Below, one piece after another: positions 7,101 to 13,985 of a DNA stretch of 16,731 nt (the stretch's first letter is position 1; each line of letters opens with the position of its first letter). The position numbers and the translations under genes are program-made. Under the pieces are notes generated by a model that saw nothing but the letters and a program-made list of their open reading frames with translations, searched no databases and was not told where the DNA came from. The DNA lies in NCBI GenBank assembly GCA_902782715.1, contig CACZOG010000130.1, positions 1 to 16,731 on the forward strand. The letters are read 5' to 3'. The stretch comes from an uncultured Lachnospiraceae bacterium. GTDB lineage: Bacteria; Bacillota; Clostridia; Lachnospirales; Lachnospiraceae.

Positions 7101-9021
7101 CGAGCACAACGAAAAGAAGCGTAGCCTGTGAAGCATACTTGGGTATTTTCTCTGTCCATACAAACTCGACCAGAAGAATTATGAGACTTATGAGTGCGCA
7201 GGGAACAGCGATCGCTATCCATCTTGTTTCACCGACTATTGCGGGTAATTCTCTGAATCTGTCTATAAGGACCGTCTTGTCAAAGCCCATATCTGAAAGG
7301 ATCAGATATGATACCGAGAAGAACGAAGTCGCAAAAACAATAACGGAGTATACGAAATTCACGGCTGCTCCGAATATCTGATCGACTGCCGAATCGCTTC
7401 TGAATGTAACGATGATGTCTATCGATGCCAAAAGAGCGAAGAAAACGCTGAGGGCTCCGAGGATTCCGCAAGCCAGCAGACCGTTATCCAGTCCGAGAAG
7501 TGCGCCCGTCGACATGAAGATTATGTTTATTATGTTAAAAGCATGGAAAATGATGATATTTGCCAGACTTCCCTTAAACTTAAACAGGAAGTAATATAAG
7601 AATCCCGTCAAAGCATAGAAAGCTATAATCATATAGATTCCGTTATGCATATCCGTGGCAAGTGAATAGCAGACACCGAAATTGACCGCCACCGAAACAC
7701 CTATTTCTCCTATAACCTGGAAAAGAATGTTCGCAAACCGCTTCAATATGATAAGAAGCGCGGACCAGATAAATATCGCTATAAACAATCCAAGATCACT
7801 AAACGATTTGAATACGAATCTGCAGACAGCAAGCGAAACGAACAGTTCACCTACGCCGATAGCCATAAGAACCTGACCGAAGGCGCCGCCTTTTTTCTTA
7901 AGATGCAAAAACAGGCCTGTTCCGACGAAAACGAAACCTGCCACAAACATCGTTATCTGTTTTAAAACATTTCCTATTGATTCGGGAAGCGCACTGGCTA
8001 AAAGGATAATACTTGCAAAAATAAGTGTCGCCGCCAGAATGGGCATGACCAAAAGACCGATCCTGTTCTCGAGAGAAGCTTTTTTCTTCTGCTTTCCCTC
8101 TGTTTTAACAGATTCGGGTATGGATTTTATCTCAATGGTCTGTTCGACCTCATATTCTTTATCAAATGCAGGCTCAACAGTTTCGGACACGGGTTCTTCT
8201 GCCGCTGCCTCGACTGCTGCCGCCTCGATGATCTCAGGTACTGTTTCTTCGGCTGCAACGACAATATCTTCGACCGCAGGTTCTGTTTCTTTCTCAACTA
8301 AAGAAATATCCTGAGGCTGTTCCTCTGAAGCTGTTTCTTCAACTGCAGAAGCAATCTCTTCTGCAACAGGTTCTGCTTCTTTGATCGATTCTTCTTCAAC
8401 CAAAGAGATATCATGAAGCTCTTCGAGCGTTTCTAAAACAGGCTCTTGGGCTGCTGCCGCCTCAATACTTTCGGAAACGGCTCCTTCTGCCTTCTCAATT
8501 GTCTCAGCCGACTCAATCGGTGCATATCCGGCATCTTCCGCAACAGATGCAGATGCAGCCTCTTCAGCCACGGGCTCAACTGCCGCAACAGCAATATCTT
8601 CCGTGATCGGCTCGACAAATGCTGATGCTGTCTCATCAACTGCGGGCTCGATCGAAACTGATGCGGGTTCTTCGACTGCAGGTATAACTGTCTCACTTAC
8701 GACTTTGTCAGTCTCGGGTACGTTAACCGGTTCATCATAAGTTTCCCTGTCTCTGACCCAGGTTCTTATTCCCTGTGTCTCAACAGGCGTTTGTGCAACA
8801 GTATTTGATTCAGAAGCAGCACTTTTACCGGCCGCTGTCATATTTGATAACAGCGAACACTGACTGTTAAGGTACTCAATCTCCGCTTGAAGATATTTGA
8901 GTTTGTTCTGAATATAATAATCATCGCCGATATCCGTGATCTCGGCTAAACTATCAAGCTCACTCCGCTCTTCGCGAATCCTTCGTTCAAGCTCCAGTAT
9001 TCTGGATATTCTGTCGTCCAT
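4171..9021 (-). CDS. Giant DUF2339-type polytopic membrane protein
   Basis: A 1616-residue protein. Residues 1-60 look like a coiled coil (heptad Leu/Ile with Glu/Arg). Residues 100-310 are a Glu/Ala/Val/Pro-rich acidic tract, followed by Lys-rich QKKK and then dozens of hydrophobic segments from about 320 to the end. The first membrane block (about 318-450) and the end (GVRIYGLVISMIMIFKLSLI, 1558-1577, then a final pair of helices) resemble the two ends of DUF2339 (PF10101) proteins, which are usually shorter. The middle is expanded by about five tandem units of 163-181 residues (see the repeat entry). No catalytic motif was recognised. DUF2339 function is unknown; a role in the envelope is inference. 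Start ATG 9021 has GAGGG (9032-9028) at 6 nt and a consensus promoter just upstream. Translation is probably coupled to the thioesterase that follows. Confidence 0.85.
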   Translation of the reverse strand: MDDRISRILELERRIREERSELDSLAEITDIGDDYYIQNKLKYLQAEIEYLNSQCSLLSNMTAAGKSAASESNTVAQTPVETQGIRTWVRDRETYDEPVNVPETDKVVSETVIPAVEEPASVSIEPAVDETASAFVEPITEDIAVAAVEPVAEEAASASVAEDAGYAPIESAETIEKAEGAVSESIEAAAAQEPVLETLEELHDISLVEEESIKEAEPVAEEIASAVEETASEEQPQDISLVEKETEPAVEDIVVAAEETVPEIIEAAAVEAAAEEPVSETVEPAFDKEYEVEQTIEIKSIPESVKTEGKQKKKASLENRIGLLVMPILAATLIFASIILLASALPESIGNVLKQITMFVAGFVFVGTGLFLHLKKKGGAFGQVLMAIGVGELFVSLAVCRFVFKSFSDLGLFIAIFIWSALLIILKRFANILFQVIGEIGVSVAVNFGVCYSLATDMHNGIYMIIAFYALTGFLYYFLFKFKGSLANIIIFHAFNIINIIFMSTGALLGLDNGLLACGILGALSVFFALLASIDIIVTFRSDSAVDQIFGAAVNFVYSVIVFATSFFSVSYLILSDMGFDKTVLIDRFRELPAIVGETRWIAIAVPCALISLIILLVEFVWTEKIPKYASQATLLFVVLGALLCSHTSFKFGFVIAMFALTLFGYIRKNHVLKIASLLFYVIYAFIPGEDLMRIIAGLSMAILILTLLYAAKEQYLFAYKLCVYFALILYSIMVSFSVFDTTSLFGIQPVVIIAFISLLNLMMMFTPLAKNKDKVFDIAIIPEIINIITVPAALVTAFVIKIDGSTIGYLPVLTAFIMIIVSIFRGYLQKRAACRICSIVSLVFAVICLTPYDYSAFWFAIISIGLAIALMYIKKDSYSFIDKLCYFIITLGFAGTCVWYFVDELKIFTGTDTFLFLTYNKYSYYLLIEVWFIAATVLTLIFMFTGLSKTADKTRNDFEWVTFITLAFLVLSAMAEMHYDIRARQNYYIPLAVICVITFVWLIHGFVVGKNKEKIAVLSTLYLMIPLSLSIYIETEYCIFATVVSVLFLLLLYIKKEDYNVFYKDAVFAYMFANCFLIPSSFSKQLDNLEYIKTTGIMLIAATAITLIYKFTILSKNPDTKENDYHIRTFIAESLTAGIAAYFLAAFRDDVNYIPSAILLILGIVWTLHGFISNKKTEKIAFLVMMFLIACLSWAYVPWIYVATVVILTVLFIAMLYIKSESYSFVYKIAIYLLTLANCVICPVLFIDELARVAWLDVGGTVLLALFVVSLLFKFTSLSKNPDSEDDFYWMTYGTLVVVGIYAAILMPVFEEAGNWVPAIVIALVLCVWLIHGFAAERMSEKIAVISGAFLIATISMLFNPVMYVVISAVVIIVFLFLMYTQENAYSYIFKLLLYSLSLLNAIIWPLLFRETLAQLNILVPANAIFALLFTVNTVFRFTPLVRNPETDQRDMRFISIAVSHALVLTGIGITFALEAPADVLSCVITLILIPIATAWAWTGEEDDNPVIWKYFAVVEYVFVPFVLCYALQAPNYVSSIVGIVLAVGCIVLGFVMKMKGVRIYGLVISMIMIFKLSLIDFEKSSVVAYALSFLIAGISCLIISMLYYFVNAAMADKE
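4522..6900 (-). repeat. Five diverged tandem repeats inside the DUF2339-type protein
   Basis: Protein-level repeats of 163-181 residues. Each opens with an LLYIKKExYSFxYK-like motif (near residues 709, 871, 1053, 1217, 1379). Most then carry a short loop ending ELxxL, two or more helices, and an xFKFTxLSKNPDT motif (near 763, 943, 1109, 1273, 1436). The later units also share VWLIHGFxxxKxxEKIA (near 1001, 1166, 1329). At DNA level the units are diverged but still recognisable, for example around 5161-5215 and 5658-5705. This indicates old internal duplication and not a recent assembly artefact. Confidence 0.8.
8094..8724 (-). repeat. Acidic Glu/Ala/Val/Pro low-complexity tract
   Basis: Encodes residues 100-310 of the DUF2339-type protein. 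It is built from irregular short units such as EPAVEE, EPVAEE and EEPVSE. DISLVE occurs twice, 34 residues apart (204-209 and 238-243). The tract precedes the first membrane helix, so it is probably a cytoplasmic disordered linker between the coiled coil and the membrane domain. Confidence 0.8.
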
Positions 9022-9059
9022 TTGATGCCCTCATTAAGTGATTAACAGTTCCATTTTTT

Positions 9060-9087
9060 ATTATAAATGGGGATTTTGATTTGTCAA
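9060..9087 (-). promoter_or_regulatory. Consensus promoter of the DUF2339-thioesterase operon
   Basis: On the minus strand, TTGACA (9087-9082) and TATAAT (9065-9060) are both perfect, with a 16-bp spacer. Predicted start is near 9053, leaving a leader of about 32 nt that contains GAGGG (9032-9028). The -35 box lies 11 nt past the stop of the upstream GGDEF gene, and no terminator is visible between them, so read-through from that gene is also possible. Confidence 0.8.
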
Positions 9088-9098
9088 TTTTTAGTCCT

Positions 9099-10997
9099 TT
9101 ATGCCTCGATACGTTTTACCGACAGATACAGGCTTTGATTGTTGTCGCTGTAATCCTCATCGCGCATAAGTTCGAGCATGACTTTCTCATACTCTTCGCC
9201 GATCTTTCTTCTGTAAAATACAGTCATGGACTTTTTGCCCGATTTAAAATGATTCTTAAGCAGTTCAAGATCAGTCTTTGCAAGGAAATCTTCTTTATCA
9301 TCAGGGTGCATGAGTCCGCTTTCAGCGAAGTTCTTAAACCAGTCCGAAAGACGTTCGGCATATCCGTTTTCAGCTTCTCTTTCGGTATTGTCCATACTGA
9401 TGATCTTATATGCCTCGGTAGTCAGGTTTACTACCAGGATCTTGATCATATCGCTGCAAAGTGCCGAGAATGCGGTGGACTGACCGCTCCTGTCGATACC
9501 CTTTTCACGATAATATCTGTCTTTTTCCGTATACATCATCGAGTCTGCAAGTTTTTCCAGTTCATCGACGGTTGCCTCGGGATGTATCTTGTGCGTGGCA
9601 TATCCGATCGCCATTGAAACGCCTTCTATGTAAGCGCCTCTGTAAGCTGCTGCTTTTTTGTGGATCTCACCGCAGATATCATTGTATTTGTCGGTATGAA
9701 GGATCGCCAGGAATTCATCTCCGCCGACTCTGTAAACCTTGCCCAAAGAACCGATCGTGGCAACCAGGCAGTCCGCAGTGGCGCGGAGCAGTTCATCACC
9801 TGCCGCATGGCCTTTGGTATCATTCGCGATCTTAAGTCCGTTAACGTCAATGGAAAGCATAACAAAATCTTCTTCCAGCGGTCTCATCTTATAGATCGCA
9901 ACATCCTCTTCGTAGCATCTTCTGTTGTAAAGACGTGTTAACTCATCCGTAAGCGAAATACGCATAAGATGCTCTTCGCGTCGTTTCTCGTTATCGATAT
10001 TCTGTATGGTGTAGATCACTTTATCGGGCTTTCCGTCTTTATCCAGATCAACGGTAATGTACTGAGCACGAAACCACCCCGTGATCATGTTGATAAATTC
10101 GCCATATATGATCTTCTTGCCCGCAAGTCTCTCTTTGAGCGTTGCGATATTGGTGAAATTCCAGAAATCGGGAAGCTGATCTTTTACGATCTGGTCTTTT
10201 AACTGAGTATTCATTAAAGTATGACGGCTTTTGCTCAGATCGATCTTATGCTCGATCAGTTCGTCTTCACGAAGAGACATTTCTGTCATTTTTCCCAGGT
10301 CGATCAGGTTTACTTTATCGTAGATCTCGGCCATTGAATCAAGAAGTTCCATCTGCTCTTTCATCTGGTCTTCGTGTTCTTTTATCTTCTTGTATTTTTC
10401 AATGATCTCCTTAAAATAACTGATCGCAAGTCTTCCGAGCGCAAGGCCGGCAATCAGCATGATGAGGGATTCAACCGTAAAACCGCCCATGGTATTTGCA
10501 AAGCAGGCCAAAGCGCTGTCAAAGTCGGTTCTCACCGATGCATTATACGGAGATACCAGCCATACGGCTCCCGCCATAAGAATGTAATTGGTGATTATCG
10601 TTGCTATATAAATTCTGTAATCACAGAAAAGAAGGCTTAAAAGCGGAACAAGAAACCATGTGATCTCAATGGCTATATTGGCTATCGACATGATGACCAG
10701 AAGGAGATTTAACGCTAGAAGCGCCAGAATACTTGTTGCCAGCGAACCCGGCCATTTTTTGAGCATTAAAAGATGGATGGCTGCGACTGCGAGCATGTAG
10801 ACGGACACATAGATACATATCGAATAACTTATGTCCTCAAATAAGTGAAGAAAGATTCCCAACGCGATCAAAGGTCCCGCAAGAATGCTGAACCACAAAA
10901 TATTATTAAGCAGAACATTTACCCTTTTTCTGTTCTCGCTTAAGAATTCTTCGTAACTCGAATAACTCAGAAGAAGATGTTTCTTTTCACTTTTCAT
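9099..10997 (-). CDS. Membrane-bound diguanylate cyclase (GGDEF)
   Basis: A 632-residue protein that should make cyclic di-GMP from GTP. About six membrane helices (about 30-50, 57-78, 86-106, 108-125, 127-147, 172-192) form an unnamed sensor. A charged, coiled-coil-like linker (about 195-275) and a PAS-like segment follow (about 278-340, GWFRAQYITVDLDKDG). The GGDEF domain is at about 345-500, with LTDELTRLYNRR, DVNGLKIANDTKGHAAGD and an intact GGDEF (425-429), so it is probably active. No RxxD inhibitory site is present at its usual place. The C-terminus (about 515-632) is a further PAS-like domain with an HPDD motif. Start: ATG 10997 (AGGGG at 11012-11008, spacing 10) is chosen over ATG 11045, because the -10 box at 11034-11039 lies between them. 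Confidence 0.92.
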   Translation of the reverse strand: MKSEKKHLLLSYSSYEEFLSENRKRVNVLLNNILWFSILAGPLIALGIFLHLFEDISYSICIYVSVYMLAVAAIHLLMLKKWPGSLATSILALLALNLLLVIMSIANIAIEITWFLVPLLSLLFCDYRIYIATIITNYILMAGAVWLVSPYNASVRTDFDSALACFANTMGGFTVESLIMLIAGLALGRLAISYFKEIIEKYKKIKEHEDQMKEQMELLDSMAEIYDKVNLIDLGKMTEMSLREDELIEHKIDLSKSRHTLMNTQLKDQIVKDQLPDFWNFTNIATLKERLAGKKIIYGEFINMITGWFRAQYITVDLDKDGKPDKVIYTIQNIDNEKRREEHLMRISLTDELTRLYNRRCYEEDVAIYKMRPLEEDFVMLSIDVNGLKIANDTKGHAAGDELLRATADCLVATIGSLGKVYRVGGDEFLAILHTDKYNDICGEIHKKAAAYRGAYIEGVSMAIGYATHKIHPEATVDELEKLADSMMYTEKDRYYREKGIDRSGQSTAFSALCSDMIKILVVNLTTEAYKIISMDNTEREAENGYAERLSDWFKNFAESGLMHPDDKEDFLAKTDLELLKNHFKSGKKSMTVFYRRKIGEEYEKVMLELMRDEDYSDNNQSLYLSVKRIEA

Positions 10998-11033
10998 TAC
11001 AGTATTTCCCCTAAAAATTTCCCTTTGAATTGT

Positions 11034-11062
11034 ATTATAACACATTTAAAATCTTTCAACAA
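11034..11062 (-). promoter_or_regulatory. Extended -10 promoter of the diguanylate cyclase gene
   Basis: On the minus strand a perfect TATAAT (11039-11034) is preceded by TGT, an extended -10 element. A weak TTGTTG (11062-11057) lies 17 bp upstream. Predicted start near 11027 gives a leader of about 30 nt. Its -35 region overlaps that of the divergent promoter at 11055-11083. Confidence 0.65.
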
Positions 11063-11083
11063 AAAACGGATTTATGATAAAAT
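11055..11083 (+). promoter_or_regulatory. Extended -10 promoter of the truncated sensor gene, leaderless
   Basis: TAAAAT (11078-11083, five of six) is preceded by TGA, an extended -10 element. A poor -35, TTCAAC, sits 17 bp upstream at 11055-11060. The ATG at 11090 follows the -10 box by 6 nt with no Shine-Dalgarno sequence, so the mRNA should begin at or near the start codon. Confidence 0.55.
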
Positions 11084-11089
11084 AGTCCT

Positions 11090-11461
11090 ATGGATGTTAA
11101 AAATGTCAGAAAACTTACTTTGATAATAAATACTCTGATACTTTTCCTTGTCTTCGGTCTGGCAGGGTTCTTTTATATGTGCAAAGCCACGTATCTTGTG
11201 TGGTTCAGCATTCCTACCGCCCTTATTTACGTTCTGGGCTATTTCATCATTTTCGTGGACCGTCTGGATATCTATGTTCGTCTTGTGTATCTGTGGATCA
11301 CCTTTTATATGAGCTTAACGACGATCTGTCTCGGATATAAAATGGGCTTTCATCTTTACTGTCTTTCGATGATCCCCATTATTTTCTGTACCGAATACAT
11401 CGCAGAGCAGATCGGCAAAAAGAAGATCAACGCTTTTGCAGTCAGTGCAGTCGTTGTTTAG
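11090..11461 (+). pseudogene. Truncated membrane-sensor N-terminus
   Basis: 123 residues, almost all hydrophobic, with about four or five membrane helices (about 8-29, 35-56, 61-82, 86-103, and a last one begun at 113). It resembles the N-terminal sensing region of membrane GGDEF proteins or histidine kinases, but no signalling domain follows. It stops with TAG in the middle of a helix (FAVSAVVV), just 3 nt before the stop codon of the convergent GGDEF-EAL gene. No terminator separates the two. The simplest reading is that the 3' part was lost in a deletion or rearrangement whose junction lies near 11458-11464. Alternatively it is a real small membrane protein. It has a plausible leaderless promoter, so it may still be expressed. 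Confidence 0.55.
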
Positions 11462-11464
11462 TTC

Positions 11465-13690
11465 CTACACAATACCCGCAACAAGTTCTTCCACGGCTTC
11501 GGCCGAAAGCGGGCGTCCCCATATAAATCCCTGAACAAAATCACAGCCTATGTCTTTTAAGGTTTCGAGCTGATCCGGTTCCTCAACACCTTCCGATATT
11601 ACGTCAAATCCCATAACATGTCCCATTGAAATGATAGCGGCTACGTACTGTCTCGACGAATCGCTCGTATTCATTGCGTCTATAAAAGATTTATCTATCT
11701 TTAAAAGGTCTGCGGGGAATCTGTTTAAGTAGCTGAGCGATGAATAACCGGTTCCGAAATCATCGATCGCTATCTGGATTCCCATGCTCTTAAGTTCATC
11801 AATGCATCTTAATGCTTTATCCACGGAATCGATCATTATGGATTCCGTGATCTCTATTTCGATCCTGTTGGCGGGCACACCGCTGTCTTTTAAAATGCTT
11901 CTTATCTCATCGAGGAAGTCGCTTTTCATCATATGACGAACGGATGCGTTAAGACTTAATGTAAGTTCTGCTCCCGTCTTCCTTAAAAGTTCTCCGAAGA
12001 ACATTGCCGCTTTTCTTGAAACCGTTCCGTCCACCCTGTCTATAAGGCCGACTTTTTCCGCAACTGGAATGAACTCTCCGGGACTGATGACATTGCCCTC
12101 GCTGTCCTTCATTCGTGCAAGCGATTCAAATCCGCGAAGCTTATGGTTCATGTCATACTGCGGCTGGAGATTAAAATATACAGTATCATTCTCGAGCGCG
12201 TATCTTATCATGTTTTCTATTTCGAGAATGTGCTCGTCTTTTAAGATATCCGGAGTAAACTTTAAAATATGTTCACTGCTGTTGGCTTTCTTGATCTCGT
12301 TCATTGCCGCATTCGCATGGGAAATGAGCGAATCGGTCGTATCTGCATCCGTCGGGTACTCTGCATATCCGATGCTTGCCGATACATAAAGGTCGCAGCC
12401 TTCGACGGTCAGGATCTCGCTTAATGCATAATTGTAGAGAGACACTGTTTTCTTAAGTTCTTCTTCGGTTTCATATCCGCTTATCACAACGAAGAATTCA
12501 TCACCGCCTATGCAGGTCAGATATTTCTCTGCAGAGGATGTATCTTTGTCGGAAGCGTCTTTCCAGCGTCCCGTAACTTCGATCAGTACCTTGTTTCCGG
12601 TATCAAATCCGAGCGTATCGTTTACGTGCCTGAAATCATTTAAGTCGATTGAAACCGCAGCAAACTTTTCTTTTTTGTTTATAAGATCCGTAATGTATTC
12701 GGTTAATGCAAAACGGTTCGGAAGACCTGTAAGAGCATCCGTGTAACTCATGTGTTTAAGACGCTTAACGACTTTATATCGTGCGATATGAGATGACAGG
12801 AAAAATGTGGTAAGTTCCAGCGTTTCCTTGATTCGCTGGGTGTTCTCGGTATCGAAGTTTACCGCCCAGATAAAACCGAGTATTTCATTTCCCTGACGAA
12901 GAGGAAATAAAACAACGCTTCGTACTCCCGCTTCGACAAGAGTTAAATACCAGGGATTATTAACCTTGCTGATATTCTCCATCTCCTCGTCATTTCTTAC
13001 TATTATGCAGTCGCCTTCGGAGCCGAGCATGTCTTTCCATGAATTTGCAATATCATAGTATCCGTTAAACTGCGTAACTCTTTTGATCGTACTGTTGGGA
13101 ACAAAATTGGATGCAAGGATCGAGAAATCCGCTTCTTCGTTATTAAGAAGGAGCACGGTACATCCTTCTGCCTTGCATATCATACGGATCTCAGCGATCA
13201 CACTTTCCATCGCTTCTTTTAAGTTATTTGCTTTGTGAAGTTTTATGCAGGTTTTAAGAACATCGTTCGATGTCTGAGAATTGTTGAATGTATCAAGAAG
13301 CGAATCCGCATTATCATTCGGGATGGCCGAATAAAGGCAGTAACAGATGTTGCCTTCTTCGTGATCAAGGGGCATGGCATAGATGTCAAACCACACATCG
13401 ACATTATATATGTGCGCATATGTGTGGACCTCTTTTTTAAGTACCGCGGATCTGTAACATACATCTTCGAAATTGATATTCTGTTGAAAATATTCCGTAT
13501 ATAACAAGCCCGGGACAAAGTATTCTGAAGAAGTTGAGACATTCGGTCTCATACGTACATCAAGTAAATCCGCATACTTCTTGTTTCCCGCTGCATGACG
13601 AATATCCCCGTAGCCGCCGCCAAGTCTTTTCTCAACAGATACGATGCAACTCGGCGCACATAAAGAATCGACAATAATCTGAAAATCCAC
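11465..13690 (-). CDS. PAS-GAF-GGDEF-EAL cyclic-di-GMP protein
   Basis: A 741-residue soluble protein, probably a c-di-GMP phosphodiesterase with regulatory input. Order: PAS-like (about 1-125), GAF-like (about 145-305), GGDEF (about 312-478) and EAL (about 485-741). The GGDEF motif itself is intact (395-399), but the usual GHxxGD is GFDTGN (361-366), so cyclase activity is doubtful and a GTP-sensing role is possible. The EAL domain looks catalytic: ESL of the EAL motif with R526 (522-526), Asn581, the Glu of EITES (613), DDFGTGYSSL (Asp643, Asp644), Lys664, Glu700 and QGF (720-722). Start: GTG 13690 is preceded by AAAGGAG (13702-13696) at 5 nt. An upstream in-frame GTG at 13717 has no such site. 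No clear promoter or terminator of its own was found. Confidence 0.92.
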   Translation of the reverse strand: MDFQIIVDSLCAPSCIVSVEKRLGGGYGDIRHAAGNKKYADLLDVRMRPNVSTSSEYFVPGLLYTEYFQQNINFEDVCYRSAVLKKEVHTYAHIYNVDVWFDIYAMPLDHEEGNICYCLYSAIPNDNADSLLDTFNNSQTSNDVLKTCIKLHKANNLKEAMESVIAEIRMICKAEGCTVLLLNNEEADFSILASNFVPNSTIKRVTQFNGYYDIANSWKDMLGSEGDCIIVRNDEEMENISKVNNPWYLTLVEAGVRSVVLFPLRQGNEILGFIWAVNFDTENTQRIKETLELTTFFLSSHIARYKVVKRLKHMSYTDALTGLPNRFALTEYITDLINKKEKFAAVSIDLNDFRHVNDTLGFDTGNKVLIEVTGRWKDASDKDTSSAEKYLTCIGGDEFFVVISGYETEEELKKTVSLYNYALSEILTVEGCDLYVSASIGYAEYPTDADTTDSLISHANAAMNEIKKANSSEHILKFTPDILKDEHILEIENMIRYALENDTVYFNLQPQYDMNHKLRGFESLARMKDSEGNVISPGEFIPVAEKVGLIDRVDGTVSRKAAMFFGELLRKTGAELTLSLNASVRHMMKSDFLDEIRSILKDSGVPANRIEIEITESIMIDSVDKALRCIDELKSMGIQIAIDDFGTGYSSLSYLNRFPADLLKIDKSFIDAMNTSDSSRQYVAAIISMGHVMGFDVISEGVEEPDQLETLKDIGCDFVQGFIWGRPLSAEAVEELVAGIV

Positions 13691-13778
13691 TGCTGCTCCT
13701 TTCAATGAACAATACACCTTTCGTGTGTATCATTCGGAAGTGCATTAATCCTCATTAACTATAGCCACAATTATTATG

Positions 13779-13807
13779 TTTGCACTTTTACACCCGATCA
13801 TTATAAC
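13779..13807 (+). promoter_or_regulatory. Candidate promoter of the beta-lactamase-fold/LytTR operon
   Basis: TTTGCA (13779-13784, four of six), a 17-bp spacer and TATAAC (13802-13807, five of six). The predicted start near 13814 would leave a long leader of about 170 nt before the TTG start. This is the best match in the gap, but it is not strong; a regulated promoter would fit. Confidence 0.4.
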
Positions 13808-13934
13808 ATATTTCGGCTTTTGTATCAAAAAAACGACGGCCAAAAAACGTATATTAAAAAGACGGTTCGTTCTTCTTTTCGCATTTGTATTTTATGACAT
13901 CCGATTTGCACTATGTGTCCTTTGGTATGGAATG

Positions 13935-13953
13935 ATAAAAGACTTTCTTTTAT
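13935..13953 (+). promoter_or_regulatory. 8-bp inverted repeat in the operon leader
   Basis: ATAAAAGA (13935-13942), spacer CTT, TCTTTTAT (13946-13953) form a perfect inverted repeat 19 nt upstream of the GGAGGG ribosome binding site. It could be a hairpin affecting translation, or an operator. It is A/T-rich, so chance cannot be excluded. Confidence 0.3.
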
Positions 13954-13972
13954 GCTTATTTCATCAAAAGAC

Positions 13973-13978
13973 GGAGGG
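13973..13978 (+). promoter_or_regulatory. Ribosome binding site fixing a TTG start
   Basis: GGAGGG lies 7 nt before TTG 13986. It is the only strong site near the start of the signal peptide, and no ATG follows it at a suitable distance. Confidence 0.85.
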
Positions 13979-13985
13979 ATATTTT

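Larger units (their letters stand above)
13691..13985. other. Divergent intergenic region (about 295 nt) upstream of the beta-lactamase-fold operon
   Basis: No gene was recognised. In-frame codons continue upstream of the TTG start of the right-hand operon, but their translation is not protein-like and lacks a start signal. The region holds the ribosome binding site of the GGDEF-EAL gene, a 6-bp stem-loop (13712-13717 with 13725-13730), a CATTAA direct repeat (13743-13748 and 13753-13758, 10 bp apart), a promoter (13779-13807) and an 8-bp inverted repeat (13935-13953). Confidence 0.6.

Noticed and set aside
4386..8696. Numerous ORFs of 60-124 codons on both strands within the DUF2339-type gene
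   Set aside because: All are shadows of the 1616-codon frame, without start signals or recognisable domains.
10998..11045. Upstream ATG at 11045 for the diguanylate cyclase
   Set aside because: The extended -10 box at 11034-11039 lies inside this extension, so the transcript should start downstream of that ATG.
11494..11505. CGGC-TTCG-GCCG hairpin near the end of the GGDEF-EAL gene
   Set aside because: It is only 4 bp, lies inside the coding region and is not followed by a T run on either strand, so it is not a terminator.
13691..13717. Upstream GTG at 13717 for the GGDEF-EAL gene
   Set aside because: GTG 13690 has AAAGGAG at 5 nt. The upstream codon has no such site.
13776..13985. N-terminal extension of the beta-lactamase-fold gene from ATG 13776
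   Set aside because: It would place 70 residues, including basic and hydrophobic stretches, before a clear signal peptide. It overlaps the candidate promoter, and the strong GGAGGG site points to TTG 13986.
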